Source: Gemmatimonas sp. (lineage in GTDB: Bacteria > Gemmatimonadota > Gemmatimonadetes > Gemmatimonadales > Gemmatimonadaceae). From it: DNA of 49,680 nt. The position numbers and the translations under genes were made by a program. Under the pieces are notes generated by a model, which saw only the letters and a list, made by a program, of their open reading frames with translations, was not told where the DNA came from and searched no databases. This document shows, one piece after another, positions 20,222 through 28,933 of the stretch. Each line of letters starts with the position of its first letter. Position 1 is the first letter of the stretch. The stretch lies in contig JAABRO010000020.1 of the NCBI GenBank assembly GCA_011390885.1, positions 1 through 49,680 on the forward strand. Direction: 5' to 3'.

Positions 20222-21046
20222 TCAGTCGTGCGCGACTTTCGTGGTGGCGTGGGCGATGCCCACCCGGTCCACGAACTTCTCGCGACGCTCATCGCTTTCC
20301 ACGACACCGTCACGCAGCACCACGACGCGGCGCGCGTGGGCGGCGATGTCGGGTTCGTGCGTGACCATGACGACGGTCTGGCCCTGGCGGGACAGTTCCT
20401 CGAACACGCGCATGATTTCCTGCGACGTGGTGGAGTCGAGGTTGCCCGTGGGTTCGTCGGCGAGCAGGATGGACGGCCGGTTCACGAGCGCGCGCGCAAT
20501 GGCGACGCGCTGACGCTGACCGCCCGAGAGCTCGTTGGGACGGTGGTGCAGGCGCGGCCCGAGCTGCACGGAATCGAGCGCCTCGGTGGCGCGACGCTTG
20601 CGCTCGTCGGCGGGGATGCCGGCGTACACGAGCGGCAGCTCGACGTTCTGCAGCGCCGTGGCGCGCGGGAGCAGGTTGAACGTCTGGAAGACGAAGCCGA
20701 TCTCCTTGTTGCGCACGCGGGCGAGCGCATCGTCGCTCATGGCCGACACGAGCTGGCCGTTGAGCCAGTACTCGCCGCCATTGGGCGAGTCGAGACAGCC
20801 GATCAGGTTCATGAGCGTGGACTTGCCCGAACCGGACGGGCCCATGATGGCCACGTATTCGTTGCGCCCGATCGCGAGGTCGACGCCACGCAGGGCGCGC
20901 ACCACCTCGCCGCCCATGTCGTACTCGCGCTTGAGGCCGCGGGCCACGATGACCCAGTCCTTGCCCGGCGCGACGCCGGGCGCGGCCACGACCGCGCGGC
21001 GCTCGCCGGTGGTGCTGATGCCAATGTCGTCGATGGTGTTCGTCAC
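20222..21046 (-). CDS. MacB-type ABC transporter ATPase
   Basis: 274 residues, GTG start 2 bp after the adaptor stop. Complete ATPase: Walker [11 protein letters not shown]-loop [20 protein letters not shown], signature [15 protein letters not shown], Walker [14 protein letters not shown]-loop VTHEPDIA. Belongs to the LolD/MacB/FtsE group that powers FtsX-fold permeases. It is the only ATPase in the operon and so likely serves all six permeases. The first about 30 residues are an unconserved tail before the domain ([15 protein letters not shown]). Confidence 0.95.
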   Translation of the reverse strand: MTNTIDDIGISTTGERRAVVAAPGVAPGKDWVIVARGLKREYDMGGEVVRALRGVDLAIGRNEYVAIMGPSGSGKSTLMNLIGCLDSPNGGEYWLNGQLVSAMSDDALARVRNKEIGFVFQTFNLLPRATALQNVELPLVYAGIPADERKRRATEALDSVQLGPRLHHRPNELSGGQRQRVAIARALVNRPSILLADEPTGNLDSTTSQEIMRVFEELSRQGQTVVMVTHEPDIAAHARRVVVLRDGVVESDERREKFVDRVGIAHATTKVAHD

Positions 21047-21048
21047 GG

Positions 21049-22326
21049 TCAGCTCTTCGGCTTGGTGTCGGTGGGGGCGGCGGTCTTCACCAGCGCGCCG
21101 TCCTTCAGGTCGCGGATCGCCTGGTACGTGCCCGCCACGATGTTCTCGCCGGCCTGCAGTCCCGACAGCACCTCGAAGTGGCGCTCGCCGGCGATTCCGA
21201 CCTTAACGGGACGGAACGTGACTTTGTTGTCCGTGCCGACGACGAACACGCCCTCCACATCCGTACGCCCGATCTGCTTGGCGGGCTCGTTGCGGCCGAT
21301 CGGGAGCGCGGTGTCGCCGCTGGCGAGGGCCGAGTCCTCACGCACGGTCAGCGCGATGATCGGGATGGAGAGTGCCTTCGTGCGCGTGTCGGTGACGATC
21401 TTGGCGGTGGCCGAGAAGTCGGGGCGCGTTTCGGCGGGCGGGTTCAGCAGCTCGATCTTCACCTCGAAGTCGACGGCCTGATCGGTGGCCGTGGCCGTGG
21501 TGGTCGCGCCGGCCGTGGAGCTGAGCGAGATCTCGACGACGCGCCCCACGAAGGTGGTGTCGCTGAAGGCGTCGATCTGGACCACGGCCGAGTCCCCGAC
21601 CTTCACGCGCGCCACATCGGTCTCATCGACCTTCACCTTGGTCTCGAGTACGCTCATGTCGGCGATCGTGAGCAGCGTGGCGGCATCGCGGTTGAGCGTG
21701 CCCATGATGGCCGTTTCGCCTTCCTGCACGCGCAGCCGGGTGATCTTGCCGTCCATCGGCGCGACGATCGTGGTGCGGTTGAGGGCCTGGCGCGCGTCGC
21801 GCACGTTGGCCTCGGCCTGCGCCACGGCGAAGCGCGCGGCCTCGAGCAGCGCGGCGTTCACTTCCTGCTGCGTCTTGGCCTGCTCCAGCTGCTCCGCGGA
21901 CACGAGGTTGGGCGTCGCGGTCTTGATCTGCAGCAGACGCTCGTAGTTGCGCGCGGCCTGGATGCTGTTGGCGCGCGACTGCGCTTCCTGCGCCTTGGCC
22001 GAGGCGAGCGCTGCTTCCGAGCGCTGCACCTGCGCGGTGGGCTGCTCCGGATCGATCTGCAGCAGGAACTGCCCGCGCTTCACGATGTCGCCTTCCTTCA
22101 CGGCCAGCCGCACGATGCGGCCGGTGACATCGGCGCTGACGTCCACCTTGGTGCGCGGCTGGATCTTGCCGCTCGCGGTGACGGACGAGACGAGGTCACG
22201 CGATTCGACGGCCTCGATGCGGACTTCGGTGGCCTTGGGGCCGCTCCGCTTGACGCCCATGTAGCCGAGACCGGCGAGGCTTGCGACGACGACACCTGCG
22301 ATGCCGAACTTGACGGCGTTGGTCAT
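21049..22326 (-). CDS. MacA-like periplasmic adaptor (membrane fusion protein)
   Basis: 425 residues. One N-terminal transmembrane anchor ([19 protein letters not shown]), then barrel-sandwich halves ([25 protein letters not shown] and [18 protein letters not shown]) flanking a coiled-coil hairpin rich in Ala, Gln and Arg, then beta-barrel and membrane-proximal domains ([14 protein letters not shown]). This is the HlyD/MacA fold that bridges inner-membrane MacB-type permeases to TolC. It sits between tolC (18 bp gap) and the ATPase gene (2 bp gap), the usual tripartite arrangement. Confidence 0.93.
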   Translation of the reverse strand: MTNAVKFGIAGVVVASLAGLGYMGVKRSGPKATEVRIEAVESRDLVSSVTASGKIQPRTKVDVSADVTGRIVRLAVKEGDIVKRGQFLLQIDPEQPTAQVQRSEAALASAKAQEAQSRANSIQAARNYERLLQIKTATPNLVSAEQLEQAKTQQEVNAALLEAARFAVAQAEANVRDARQALNRTTIVAPMDGKITRLRVQEGETAIMGTLNRDAATLLTIADMSVLETKVKVDETDVARVKVGDSAVVQIDAFSDTTFVGRVVEISLSSTAGATTTATATDQAVDFEVKIELLNPPAETRPDFSATAKIVTDTRTKALSIPIIALTVREDSALASGDTALPIGRNEPAKQIGRTDVEGVFVVGTDNKVTFRPVKVGIAGERHFEVLSGLQAGENIVAGTYQAIRDLKDGALVKTAAPTDTKPKS

Positions 22327-22344
22327 TGTGAAGGGATCCCGGGG

Positions 22345-23826
22345 TTAGCGAAGCGGACGGCCGACCGCCGCTTCGAGCGACGCAAACGCGCGCTGGAAAT
22401 CGAAGATCGCGTTGATGCGGTCGGTCTCGGCACGCTCGAAGTCGGTGCGCGCCTGGATGAGTTCGACGAGGTTGATCGCGCCGGCGCGGTAGCGCTCTTC
22501 GGCGAGCAGCAGCGCCGTGCGGGCGGTGGCCGAGTTTTCCACCTGGAGGTCGACGGCCTGCTTGTTGGCCGTCAGCGTCAGGTATGCGGCTGTCACCTCA
22601 GTGGAAACCCGCAGCTCTTCCTGCCGCAGGCTGTTCTCGGCGTTGCGACGCTGCACGGTGGCCTGCTGCACTTCGGACTCGCGGCGGAATCCGTTGAACA
22701 GCGGCAGCGAGAGCGTGGCACTGAGGTTGTACGGCTGCCGCGTGAAGTCGAAGGGGTACCGTCCCTGATCGTCGCGCACGGCCTGCTCCGCCTCCGGGGT
22801 CCAGGCGATCGCGCTGCACTGCGCGAGGTTGTTGGGCAGCCCCACGGCCGCGCGCACCTCCTCGCTCCGGACGCAGTTGGCCTGCGCCGAGATCACGCCC
22901 GCCTGCTGCTGCGCGATGAACGCGTTGAGGTTCGTGAACCGCTGTGTGAAGCCGGACACACCAGCTGAGAGACTGAGCGAGGGCAGGTAGGCGCTGCGCG
23001 CGGTGGAGACCCCGCGCTCCGCCTGCCGCTCACGCTGCCGGGCGGCGTCGATCACGGGATTGGCGCGCTCCGCCTGCTGGAGAAGCGACTCCACCGAGAC
23101 CGACGGCAGCGTGACGTCGAGTTCGCCCACGAGGCGGGTGCTCGCGACCGGCGGCACGCCCATGATCTGGTACAGGCGCAGCAGCTCGATCTCGGCCGTG
23201 TTGCGCGCGGTGAGCGCCGCGACGCGCTGCTGGCCGTTGGCAACTTCGGCGCGCTGCACCTCGAGCTGCGTGCCGGAGCCCACCGTGAGCCGCGCCTGCG
23301 CGAGTTCCAGCTGCGCCCGGGTGGTGGCGACCAGCGTGTCCTGCAGGATGGCGCGCGCTTCGGCCTGCCGCGCGGTGATGAACTGGTTGGTGACCTGCTG
23401 GCGGAGGTTCTGTTCCGCGCCTGCGATGTCGGCTTCGACCGCGTCCGCCGCCGCCCGCTGGGCGCGCAGCGTGTACACGTTGCCCATCGACAGCTGCATG
23501 TTGGCACTGATGTTGCCATTCGTGTTCAGCTGATCGTTCGTGGAGCCGAAGCCCTGACCGCCGAAGAACTGCTGGCGGCCTTCACGAAAGTCGCCCGAGA
23601 AGCTCGTGTTGACGTTGGGCAGGAACGCGCCGTAGGCATTGCGCACATTCGCGTCGGCCGTGCGGCGCGCGTTCTGCGCGGTGCGGAACGCCGGATTGTT
23701 CTGCCGGGCGAGCGTGAGCGCGTCGTTCAGGGTGAGGACCTGCCCCTGGGCGGGGGCGACGCCCGCTTGGGCGCCAAGGGCTGAGGCCGTGCCGAGGCAC
23801 GCGAGCACGAGCAGCAGGTTTCGCAT
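22345..23826 (-). CDS. TolC-family outer-membrane efflux channel
   Basis: 493 residues from ATG 23826 (MRNLLLVLACLG), with a signal peptide ending near ALGAQ; TTG 23832 is an alternative two codons earlier. Two structural repeats with long helical segments: LTLNDALTLARQNNPAFRTAQNARR near the N-terminus, a second half with NPVIDAARQRERQAERGVSTARS, and the C-terminal AGAINLVELIQARTDFERAETD region typical of outer-membrane efflux proteins. First gene of the core export operon. A 12-bp palindrome (CGGTCCGGACCG, 23903-23914) lies in the 108-bp gap upstream. Confidence 0.93.
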   Translation of the reverse strand: MRNLLLVLACLGTASALGAQAGVAPAQGQVLTLNDALTLARQNNPAFRTAQNARRTADANVRNAYGAFLPNVNTSFSGDFREGRQQFFGGQGFGSTNDQLNTNGNISANMQLSMGNVYTLRAQRAAADAVEADIAGAEQNLRQQVTNQFITARQAEARAILQDTLVATTRAQLELAQARLTVGSGTQLEVQRAEVANGQQRVAALTARNTAEIELLRLYQIMGVPPVASTRLVGELDVTLPSVSVESLLQQAERANPVIDAARQRERQAERGVSTARSAYLPSLSLSAGVSGFTQRFTNLNAFIAQQQAGVISAQANCVRSEEVRAAVGLPNNLAQCSAIAWTPEAEQAVRDDQGRYPFDFTRQPYNLSATLSLPLFNGFRRESEVQQATVQRRNAENSLRQEELRVSTEVTAAYLTLTANKQAVDLQVENSATARTALLLAEERYRAGAINLVELIQARTDFERAETDRINAIFDFQRAFASLEAAVGRPLR

Positions 23827-23934
23827 GAGCAAGATAGGAGGAGTGGGTGGGTCACTGAGGCGTACGGGGGGCGCTCGGCAACGGTTTCAACACCGGGCGA
23901 ATCGGTCCGGACCGCCGGGCCGGTCGTCGGGCCG

Positions 23935-24711
23935 CTAGCGCGGCACGTCGTCGCGGATCGCGTCCAGCCCGCGCGCGGGCACCGTCACCCGGAGCACACG
24001 GCCGTCCGCGTCCGACCATAGGACACGCCGATCGCCCGCATCGTCCACCACCCAGCGCGTGGCGGCCAGGCGGACGCCGGCCACGGTCACGGTGTCGGTC
24101 GCGGCGTCGAGGGTGACGCGTATGTCGCGCTCCCGATTTTCCATGGGTGCGAGCGCGCGCACTTGGAAGTCGCTGCGCCCACGACCGGCCAGCAGCAGCT
24201 GCGCCGCCTGGTGGAAGGCCTCCGTCTCCAGGACGACTGCGCCCGCGGGGAGCAAGTACTCGCGGGCCGCCTCGCCGCGGTCGGTGCGGGCCAGGGTCGC
24301 GAAGCGCCCGCGCGTGCGCTGACCGCCAAGGCGCAGCACCACCGCAGTCCCCTCACGCACTTCGGCGGAGTAGCGGAGCGGCGTGCCGGCCGAGTCGGTC
24401 TCGAGGCGCGTGGCAAGCCGCCGGTCGCCGATCGCCGACTCGGCGCGCAGCTCGAACGCTACACCCTCCGCCGAGCCGACGTGACGCAGGCTGAACTGCT
24501 CGCGTCCCACCCGCGCGCCTTCGCGGAGGATGGTGAAGCTGCCCACGTCCACGCGGTCCGGCTGCGATGCCGCGCGAAAGGCCCCGCGATCGGCGTCAAT
24601 CGCGCGCGGCGCCGCGGGCGCGCCAACACCGAGCGGGGCGGTCAGGGAGAGGCCGGTCATTGCGAGCGGCCAGAGCCGTCGGGCGAGGGCGGGCGGGAGT
24701 CGCGGAACCAT
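23935..24711 (-). CDS. Exported protein of unknown function
   Basis: 258 residues with an N-terminal arginine-bearing hydrophobic signal region ending around PRAIDA. The mature part is beta-rich (FTILREGARVGREQFSLRHV, LRYSAEVREG) and resembles exported lipid- or carotenoid-binding-like barrels in general style, but no family is recognised with confidence. It precedes tolC on the same strand with a 108-bp gap, so it may be part of the export operon or a separate unit. It is divergent from the giant histidine kinase (76 bp). Confidence 0.6.
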   Translation of the reverse strand: MVPRLPPALARRLWPLAMTGLSLTAPLGVGAPAAPRAIDADRGAFRAASQPDRVDVGSFTILREGARVGREQFSLRHVGSAEGVAFELRAESAIGDRRLATRLETDSAGTPLRYSAEVREGTAVVLRLGGQRTRGRFATLARTDRGEAAREYLLPAGAVVLETEAFHQAAQLLLAGRGRSDFQVRALAPMENRERDIRVTLDAATDTVTVAGVRLAATRWVVDDAGDRRVLWSDADGRVLRVTVPARGLDAIRDDVPR

Positions 24712-24787
24712 GGCGAGGAATGTAGTGATACGAGGGTGCTAACTTGGCCCTGCCTGCTCGACTCCCCGACTTCCTGCCCGCCATCGC

Positions 24788-27700
24788 GTGACGCTCCTCG
24801 CACCCACCGTCACCACGTCGCGCGCCCGCTGGCCCCTGCCGTGGCTCGGCGGCGCACTGTTGACGGTGCTGGCGCTGGCGCGCTGGCTGCGCCTCGAGGA
24901 CGTGGCGTCGCTCGTCGCGGCGGGCGCCGGGCTGCTGATCGCCAGCGTGGCCGTGCGCGCGCTGCGACGGCCCCGGCACTGGGCCGTGGTGTCGCTCGCG
25001 GCGCTCGCCGTCGCGCTCGGAGTGGCCGTGGCCGAGACGCGCGCGATGCGCGACCTGTCGCTGGCCGGAGAGGCGTGGGCGTTGGCAGCGCGCAACCGCG
25101 ACGTGGCGCGCGTCGCCGACGCGATGGCCGACGTGTCGCGCGAGGCCGCCCGCGCCGCCGACGCGGCGGCCGTGGGAGGCGTCGCGATCGCGCCGGTCGT
25201 CGAGGAGGCGGAGACGGGGCTGGTGCTCCTGCTTGACGGCCGACCGGTCGCGCGCGCGGGACAGGCCCGGGTCCTACTCACGCCGGGCGCCGATGGGGTC
25301 TACCTGGAGCAGAGCGCGTTCTACTCGGCGCTCGTCGCGCGGTCCACCCGGCAGACGGCCTCCGGGGTGCGCACGGCGGTGGCCACCGTGCTGCTCACCG
25401 CGTCGCCGCCGGCCGATCGGTTCGCGCGCCCGCTGGTGCCGCGCCTCACCTCAGCCGACGTCGCGCCGTCGATCCGGCTCGACCCGCCGTCGGCGTTCTA
25501 CTCGCTCGACACGGCGGACTTCACGCGGCGCGTCGTGCGGGCCACCCCCGACACGAGCGCGGTGCTGGTGGTGTCGGCGGAACCACGTTCGCTCGAGGAG
25601 GCGCGCCTCGCGGGGCGACAGCGCGCGCGGGTGCGCACGGCGGTCCCGCTCGCGATCGGGGCCGTCTTCCTGCTCGTGGTGGGGTGGCGGCGACCGGCCC
25701 GGCTGCGCGAGCGGCTCGTCATGGTCGCGGGGCTGCTGGCCGCGCTCGCCCTCGTGCCGCTGGGCACTCTCTCGAATGTGTCGCCGCTGTTCAATGCGGC
25801 CAACTACTTCTCGCCAGTGGGTGGTCCGTTCACCGGCAACGTCGCGGCGCTCACGATCGCGGCAGCGCTGTGCCTGCTGGCGCTGTTCCGCGTGCTGCGC
25901 AGCACGCGCATGGCGCAGTCGCGGCGATCGGCGCTGTTCGCGGTGGTCGGCATCGCGGCGCTGGGGCCGTTCGCGCTCCGCGACCTGGCGCGCGGCATCG
26001 CCTTCCCGCCGAGCGGGCCAAGTGTGGGGCTCTGGATCGCGTGGCAGCTGGCGATCGCACTGGCCGCGGCCGGGATCCTGATCGCGGGTGCGAGTGCGGG
26101 GCAGGTGGTGCTCGGTCGGCGTCGCGGCTTGCCGGCCGTGCTCGGACCGTTGCTGGCCGGCCTGTCGGCGCTGGCCGCCCCGCTGCTGTGGCAGCCACCG
26201 GGCGAGTGGCCCGCGTGGTATCCGCTGCTGTGGATCGGCGCGATCGGCGCGCTGGCCTTCGTGCGGCGCGGACGTGCGCTCGTGACCGCAGTGGCGTTCG
26301 TCGCAGGCTGTGGGGCGGTCACGCTCACATGGGGCGCGACCACGCGCACGCGTATGCAACTGGCCGAGCGTGACGTGCCGCGGCTGGGCGCGGTGGATGA
26401 GAGCGCCTATCCGCTGCTCATGCGGTACGCCGAGACGCTGGCGCTCGAGGTTCGGGCGCCCGGGCGTGAGCGGCTGCTGCAGGGCTTCGCCGACACGGAA
26501 CTGGCGCGCGCCGGCTATCCGGGACGGCTGTCGATCTGGACCGCCGCCGAGCCCGGCGTGCCGGCGGCCTCGATCGGCCTCGCGCCGATCACCGACGCAG
26601 GGGGCGTGCAACGCGCCATGGCGGCGATGGTGCGGGAGAGCGGCGTCTGGGAGGTGCTGGCGGCCGACGACGGACCGTTCACGATGCTGGTGGCCGCCGT
26701 GCCGTTCGGTCGCGACACCGTGGTCACGGTGGCCGTGCCGCCACGCACCTGGCTGCTGCCGCCCGATCCGTTCACGCGGCTGACCGGCATCGCCGCGACG
26801 CCCGATCGCATGCCGCCGTACCGCCTCTCGCTCGGCGCGCCGCTGCCCGGCATCATGAACGATGCCCCCACGCGGCTTGCCTGGTCACGTGACGGCGCGA
26901 TCATGAGTGCCGACGCCAACCTCGGCAGCGAGGGAGAGCGACGGCGCGTGCATGTGGAGGTGGACCTGCGCGGCATGGACGTGCTCGGCGCGCGCGGCGC
27001 GCTGCTGGTGCTGCTCGACGTGGGTGTGGTGCTGCTCGTGTGGGCGGCGAGCGCGATGGCCGACGGCGGGCTCTGGCGCTGGCTGCGCTGGCAGCGTGGA
27101 CGCTGGCGGCGGTCGTACCGCTCGCGGCTGTCGGTCGCACTGCTCGCCTTCTTTCTCGCGCCGGCGGCGGCCTTTGCGGCGTGGGAGGCGTACCGACTGC
27201 GCGAGGACGACCGCAACGCGCGCGAACTGCTGGTGCGCGAGGCGCTGCGCCAGCTCGAGCTGCCCGACGGGCTGCGCGGGCTGCCGTCGTCGTCGCTGCT
27301 GACCACGGGCACGCTGGCCGACCTCGCGGGCGATGTGGGCGGCCCGCTCTTCGCCTACCGCGACGGCCTGCTCACGCAGGCGAGCGATCCGGTGCTCGCC
27401 GAGCTCGCGCCCTTCGGCACGCTGCTGCCCGCCGACGTCCCCACCGGGGCTACCGCGGAGCGCATGCGCCTCGACGTGAGCGACGCCGAGGTGTTCGCGC
27501 GCCCCATCGCGCTCGCCTCGCGCAGCGGACTGGTGGGCTTCCGTCCGACCACGGGGCCGGAGGGGATGCCGCTCGTGCTCGCGACGGCCGCGCGTGGCGA
27601 CGAGTTCGCGCTGGACGCGCGGCGCGCCGACCTCGCGGTACTCGTGCTGCTCGTGACGATCTCGGGTGTGCTCGCGGCGCTCTGGTCGAGTGGCGTGGCC

Positions 27701-28924
27701 GCGCGCCAGCTGGCGCGCCCCATTGGCTCGCTGCGCGACGCGGCCCTCGCCATCGCCGATGGCCGGCCCACGCCGCCGCTCGACGCGCTCCCGCCGGCGG
27801 AGTTCGTGCCCGTGTTCGGGGCCTTCGCGCAGATGGCGACCGATCTTTCCACCAGCCGCGCGGCACTGGAGGAGGCCCAGCGCCGCACGGCCGCCGTGCT
27901 GCGCGAGGTGGCCAGCGGCGTGGTGGCCATTCGGCACGATGGCACCGTGCTGCTGGCCAACCCGCGCGCCGCCGAACTGCTCGGCGCCACGCTGCCACCG
28001 GGCCGCGCCGTCCTGGGCACGGCCGAAGGAGCCGCCGAGGGCGCCCTGCCGCTCGTTGCGCCGCGCGTGCGGGAGTTCTTCGATCGTCCCGAACGCTCGC
28101 TCGCCGCCTTCGACCTCTCGGTGGGGCCGTCGGCGCGACAGCTGCGCGCCTCGCTCACGCGGCTTCCGGGCGGCGCGGTGCTCACCCTCGACGATGTCAC
28201 CGACCTCGCGACGGCGCAGCGTGTGCTCGCGTGGGGCGAGATGGCGCGCCAGGTGGCACACGAGATCAAGAATCCGCTCACCCCCATTCGCCTCGGCGTG
28301 CAGCATCTGCGCCGCGCCTGGCGCGATGGCCGCGCCGACTTCGGCGACATCCTCGACGCCAACGTCTCTCGCATCCTGGCCGAGATCGATCACCTCGACG
28401 AGATCGCGCGCGCCTTCAGTCGGTACGGCTCCGCGCCCACGGAGCGCGCGCCGGCGGAAGCGGTGGACGTGGCGCGCGTGGCACTCGACGTCGTGAACCT
28501 CGAGCGCATGGGCGAGGGGGAGGTGCGCTGGGAGTTCGAGGTGGCCGGACATGCCATTGAGGCCGGGCATGCCGCCGTGCCGCCGCTGAAGGCGCTCGCC
28601 CGCGCCGACGAGCTCAAGGAGGTGCTGCTCAACCTGCTCGAGAACGCGCGGCTCGCGGAGGCGCGCACCGTGCGCTGTTCGCTGGTGCAGGAGGGTGAGC
28701 AGGTGCTCGTGCGGGTGTCGGACGACGGGATCGGCATGCCCACCGAACTGCTGCACCAGATCTTCCAACCCCACTTCTCGACGCGCACGAGCGGCAGCGG
28801 GCTGGGCCTCGCGATCAGTCGTCGCCTGCTCGAAGGATGGGGCGGCACGATCGCCGTGCAGAGCGCGCCGGGCCGCGGCAGCGCGTTCACCGTCACGCTC
28901 CGCGCCGTCGCACGTCCGGATTAG
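24788..28924 (+). CDS. Very large NtrY-like membrane sensor histidine kinase
   Basis: 1378 residues from GTG 24788 (start uncertain; no ribosome-binding site seen). Order: three N-terminal helices (about 19-82), an extracytoplasmic part, a cluster of helices (about 285-510), a second extracytoplasmic part, two helices near 735-800, a third extracytoplasmic part, a last helix near 950, HAMP-like (ARQLARPIGSLRDAALAIADG), a PAS domain (about 1035-1140), then HisKA with phosphoacceptor His1158 in HEIKNPLTPIRLGVQHL and a HATPase domain with NLLENARLAE, DDGIGMP and GSGLGLAIS. HEIKNPLTP is the NtrY/NtrB-type H-box. No response regulator is adjacent. It is followed 9 bp later by a Ser/Thr kinase gene, so the two may be co-expressed. 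Confidence 0.9.
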   Translation: MTLLAPTVTTSRARWPLPWLGGALLTVLALARWLRLEDVASLVAAGAGLLIASVAVRALRRPRHWAVVSLAALAVALGVAVAETRAMRDLSLAGEAWALAARNRDVARVADAMADVSREAARAADAAAVGGVAIAPVVEEAETGLVLLLDGRPVARAGQARVLLTPGADGVYLEQSAFYSALVARSTRQTASGVRTAVATVLLTASPPADRFARPLVPRLTSADVAPSIRLDPPSAFYSLDTADFTRRVVRATPDTSAVLVVSAEPRSLEEARLAGRQRARVRTAVPLAIGAVFLLVVGWRRPARLRERLVMVAGLLAALALVPLGTLSNVSPLFNAANYFSPVGGPFTGNVAALTIAAALCLLALFRVLRSTRMAQSRRSALFAVVGIAALGPFALRDLARGIAFPPSGPSVGLWIAWQLAIALAAAGILIAGASAGQVVLGRRRGLPAVLGPLLAGLSALAAPLLWQPPGEWPAWYPLLWIGAIGALAFVRRGRALVTAVAFVAGCGAVTLTWGATTRTRMQLAERDVPRLGAVDESAYPLLMRYAETLALEVRAPGRERLLQGFADTELARAGYPGRLSIWTAAEPGVPAASIGLAPITDAGGVQRAMAAMVRESGVWEVLAADDGPFTMLVAAVPFGRDTVVTVAVPPRTWLLPPDPFTRLTGIAATPDRMPPYRLSLGAPLPGIMNDAPTRLAWSRDGAIMSADANLGSEGERRRVHVEVDLRGMDVLGARGALLVLLDVGVVLLVWAASAMADGGLWRWLRWQRGRWRRSYRSRLSVALLAFFLAPAAAFAAWEAYRLREDDRNARELLVREALRQLELPDGLRGLPSSSLLTTGTLADLAGDVGGPLFAYRDGLLTQASDPVLAELAPFGTLLPADVPTGATAERMRLDVSDAEVFARPIALASRSGLVGFRPTTGPEGMPLVLATAARGDEFALDARRADLAVLVLLVTISGVLAALWSSGVAARQLARPIGSLRDAALAIADGRPTPPLDALPPAEFVPVFGAFAQMATDLSTSRAALEEAQRRTAAVLREVASGVVAIRHDGTVLLANPRAAELLGATLPPGRAVLGTAEGAAEGALPLVAPRVREFFDRPERSLAAFDLSVGPSARQLRASLTRLPGGAVLTLDDVTDLATAQRVLAWGEMARQVAHEIKNPLTPIRLGVQHLRRAWRDGRADFGDILDANVSRILAEIDHLDEIARAFSRYGSAPTERAPAEAVDVARVALDVVNLERMGEGEVRWEFEVAGHAIEAGHAAVPPLKALARADELKEVLLNLLENARLAEARTVRCSLVQEGEQVLVRVSDDGIGMPTELLHQIFQPHFSTRTSGSGLGLAISRRLLEGWGGTIAVQSAPGRGSAFTVTLRAVARPD

Positions 28925-28933
28925 CTTTACGCC

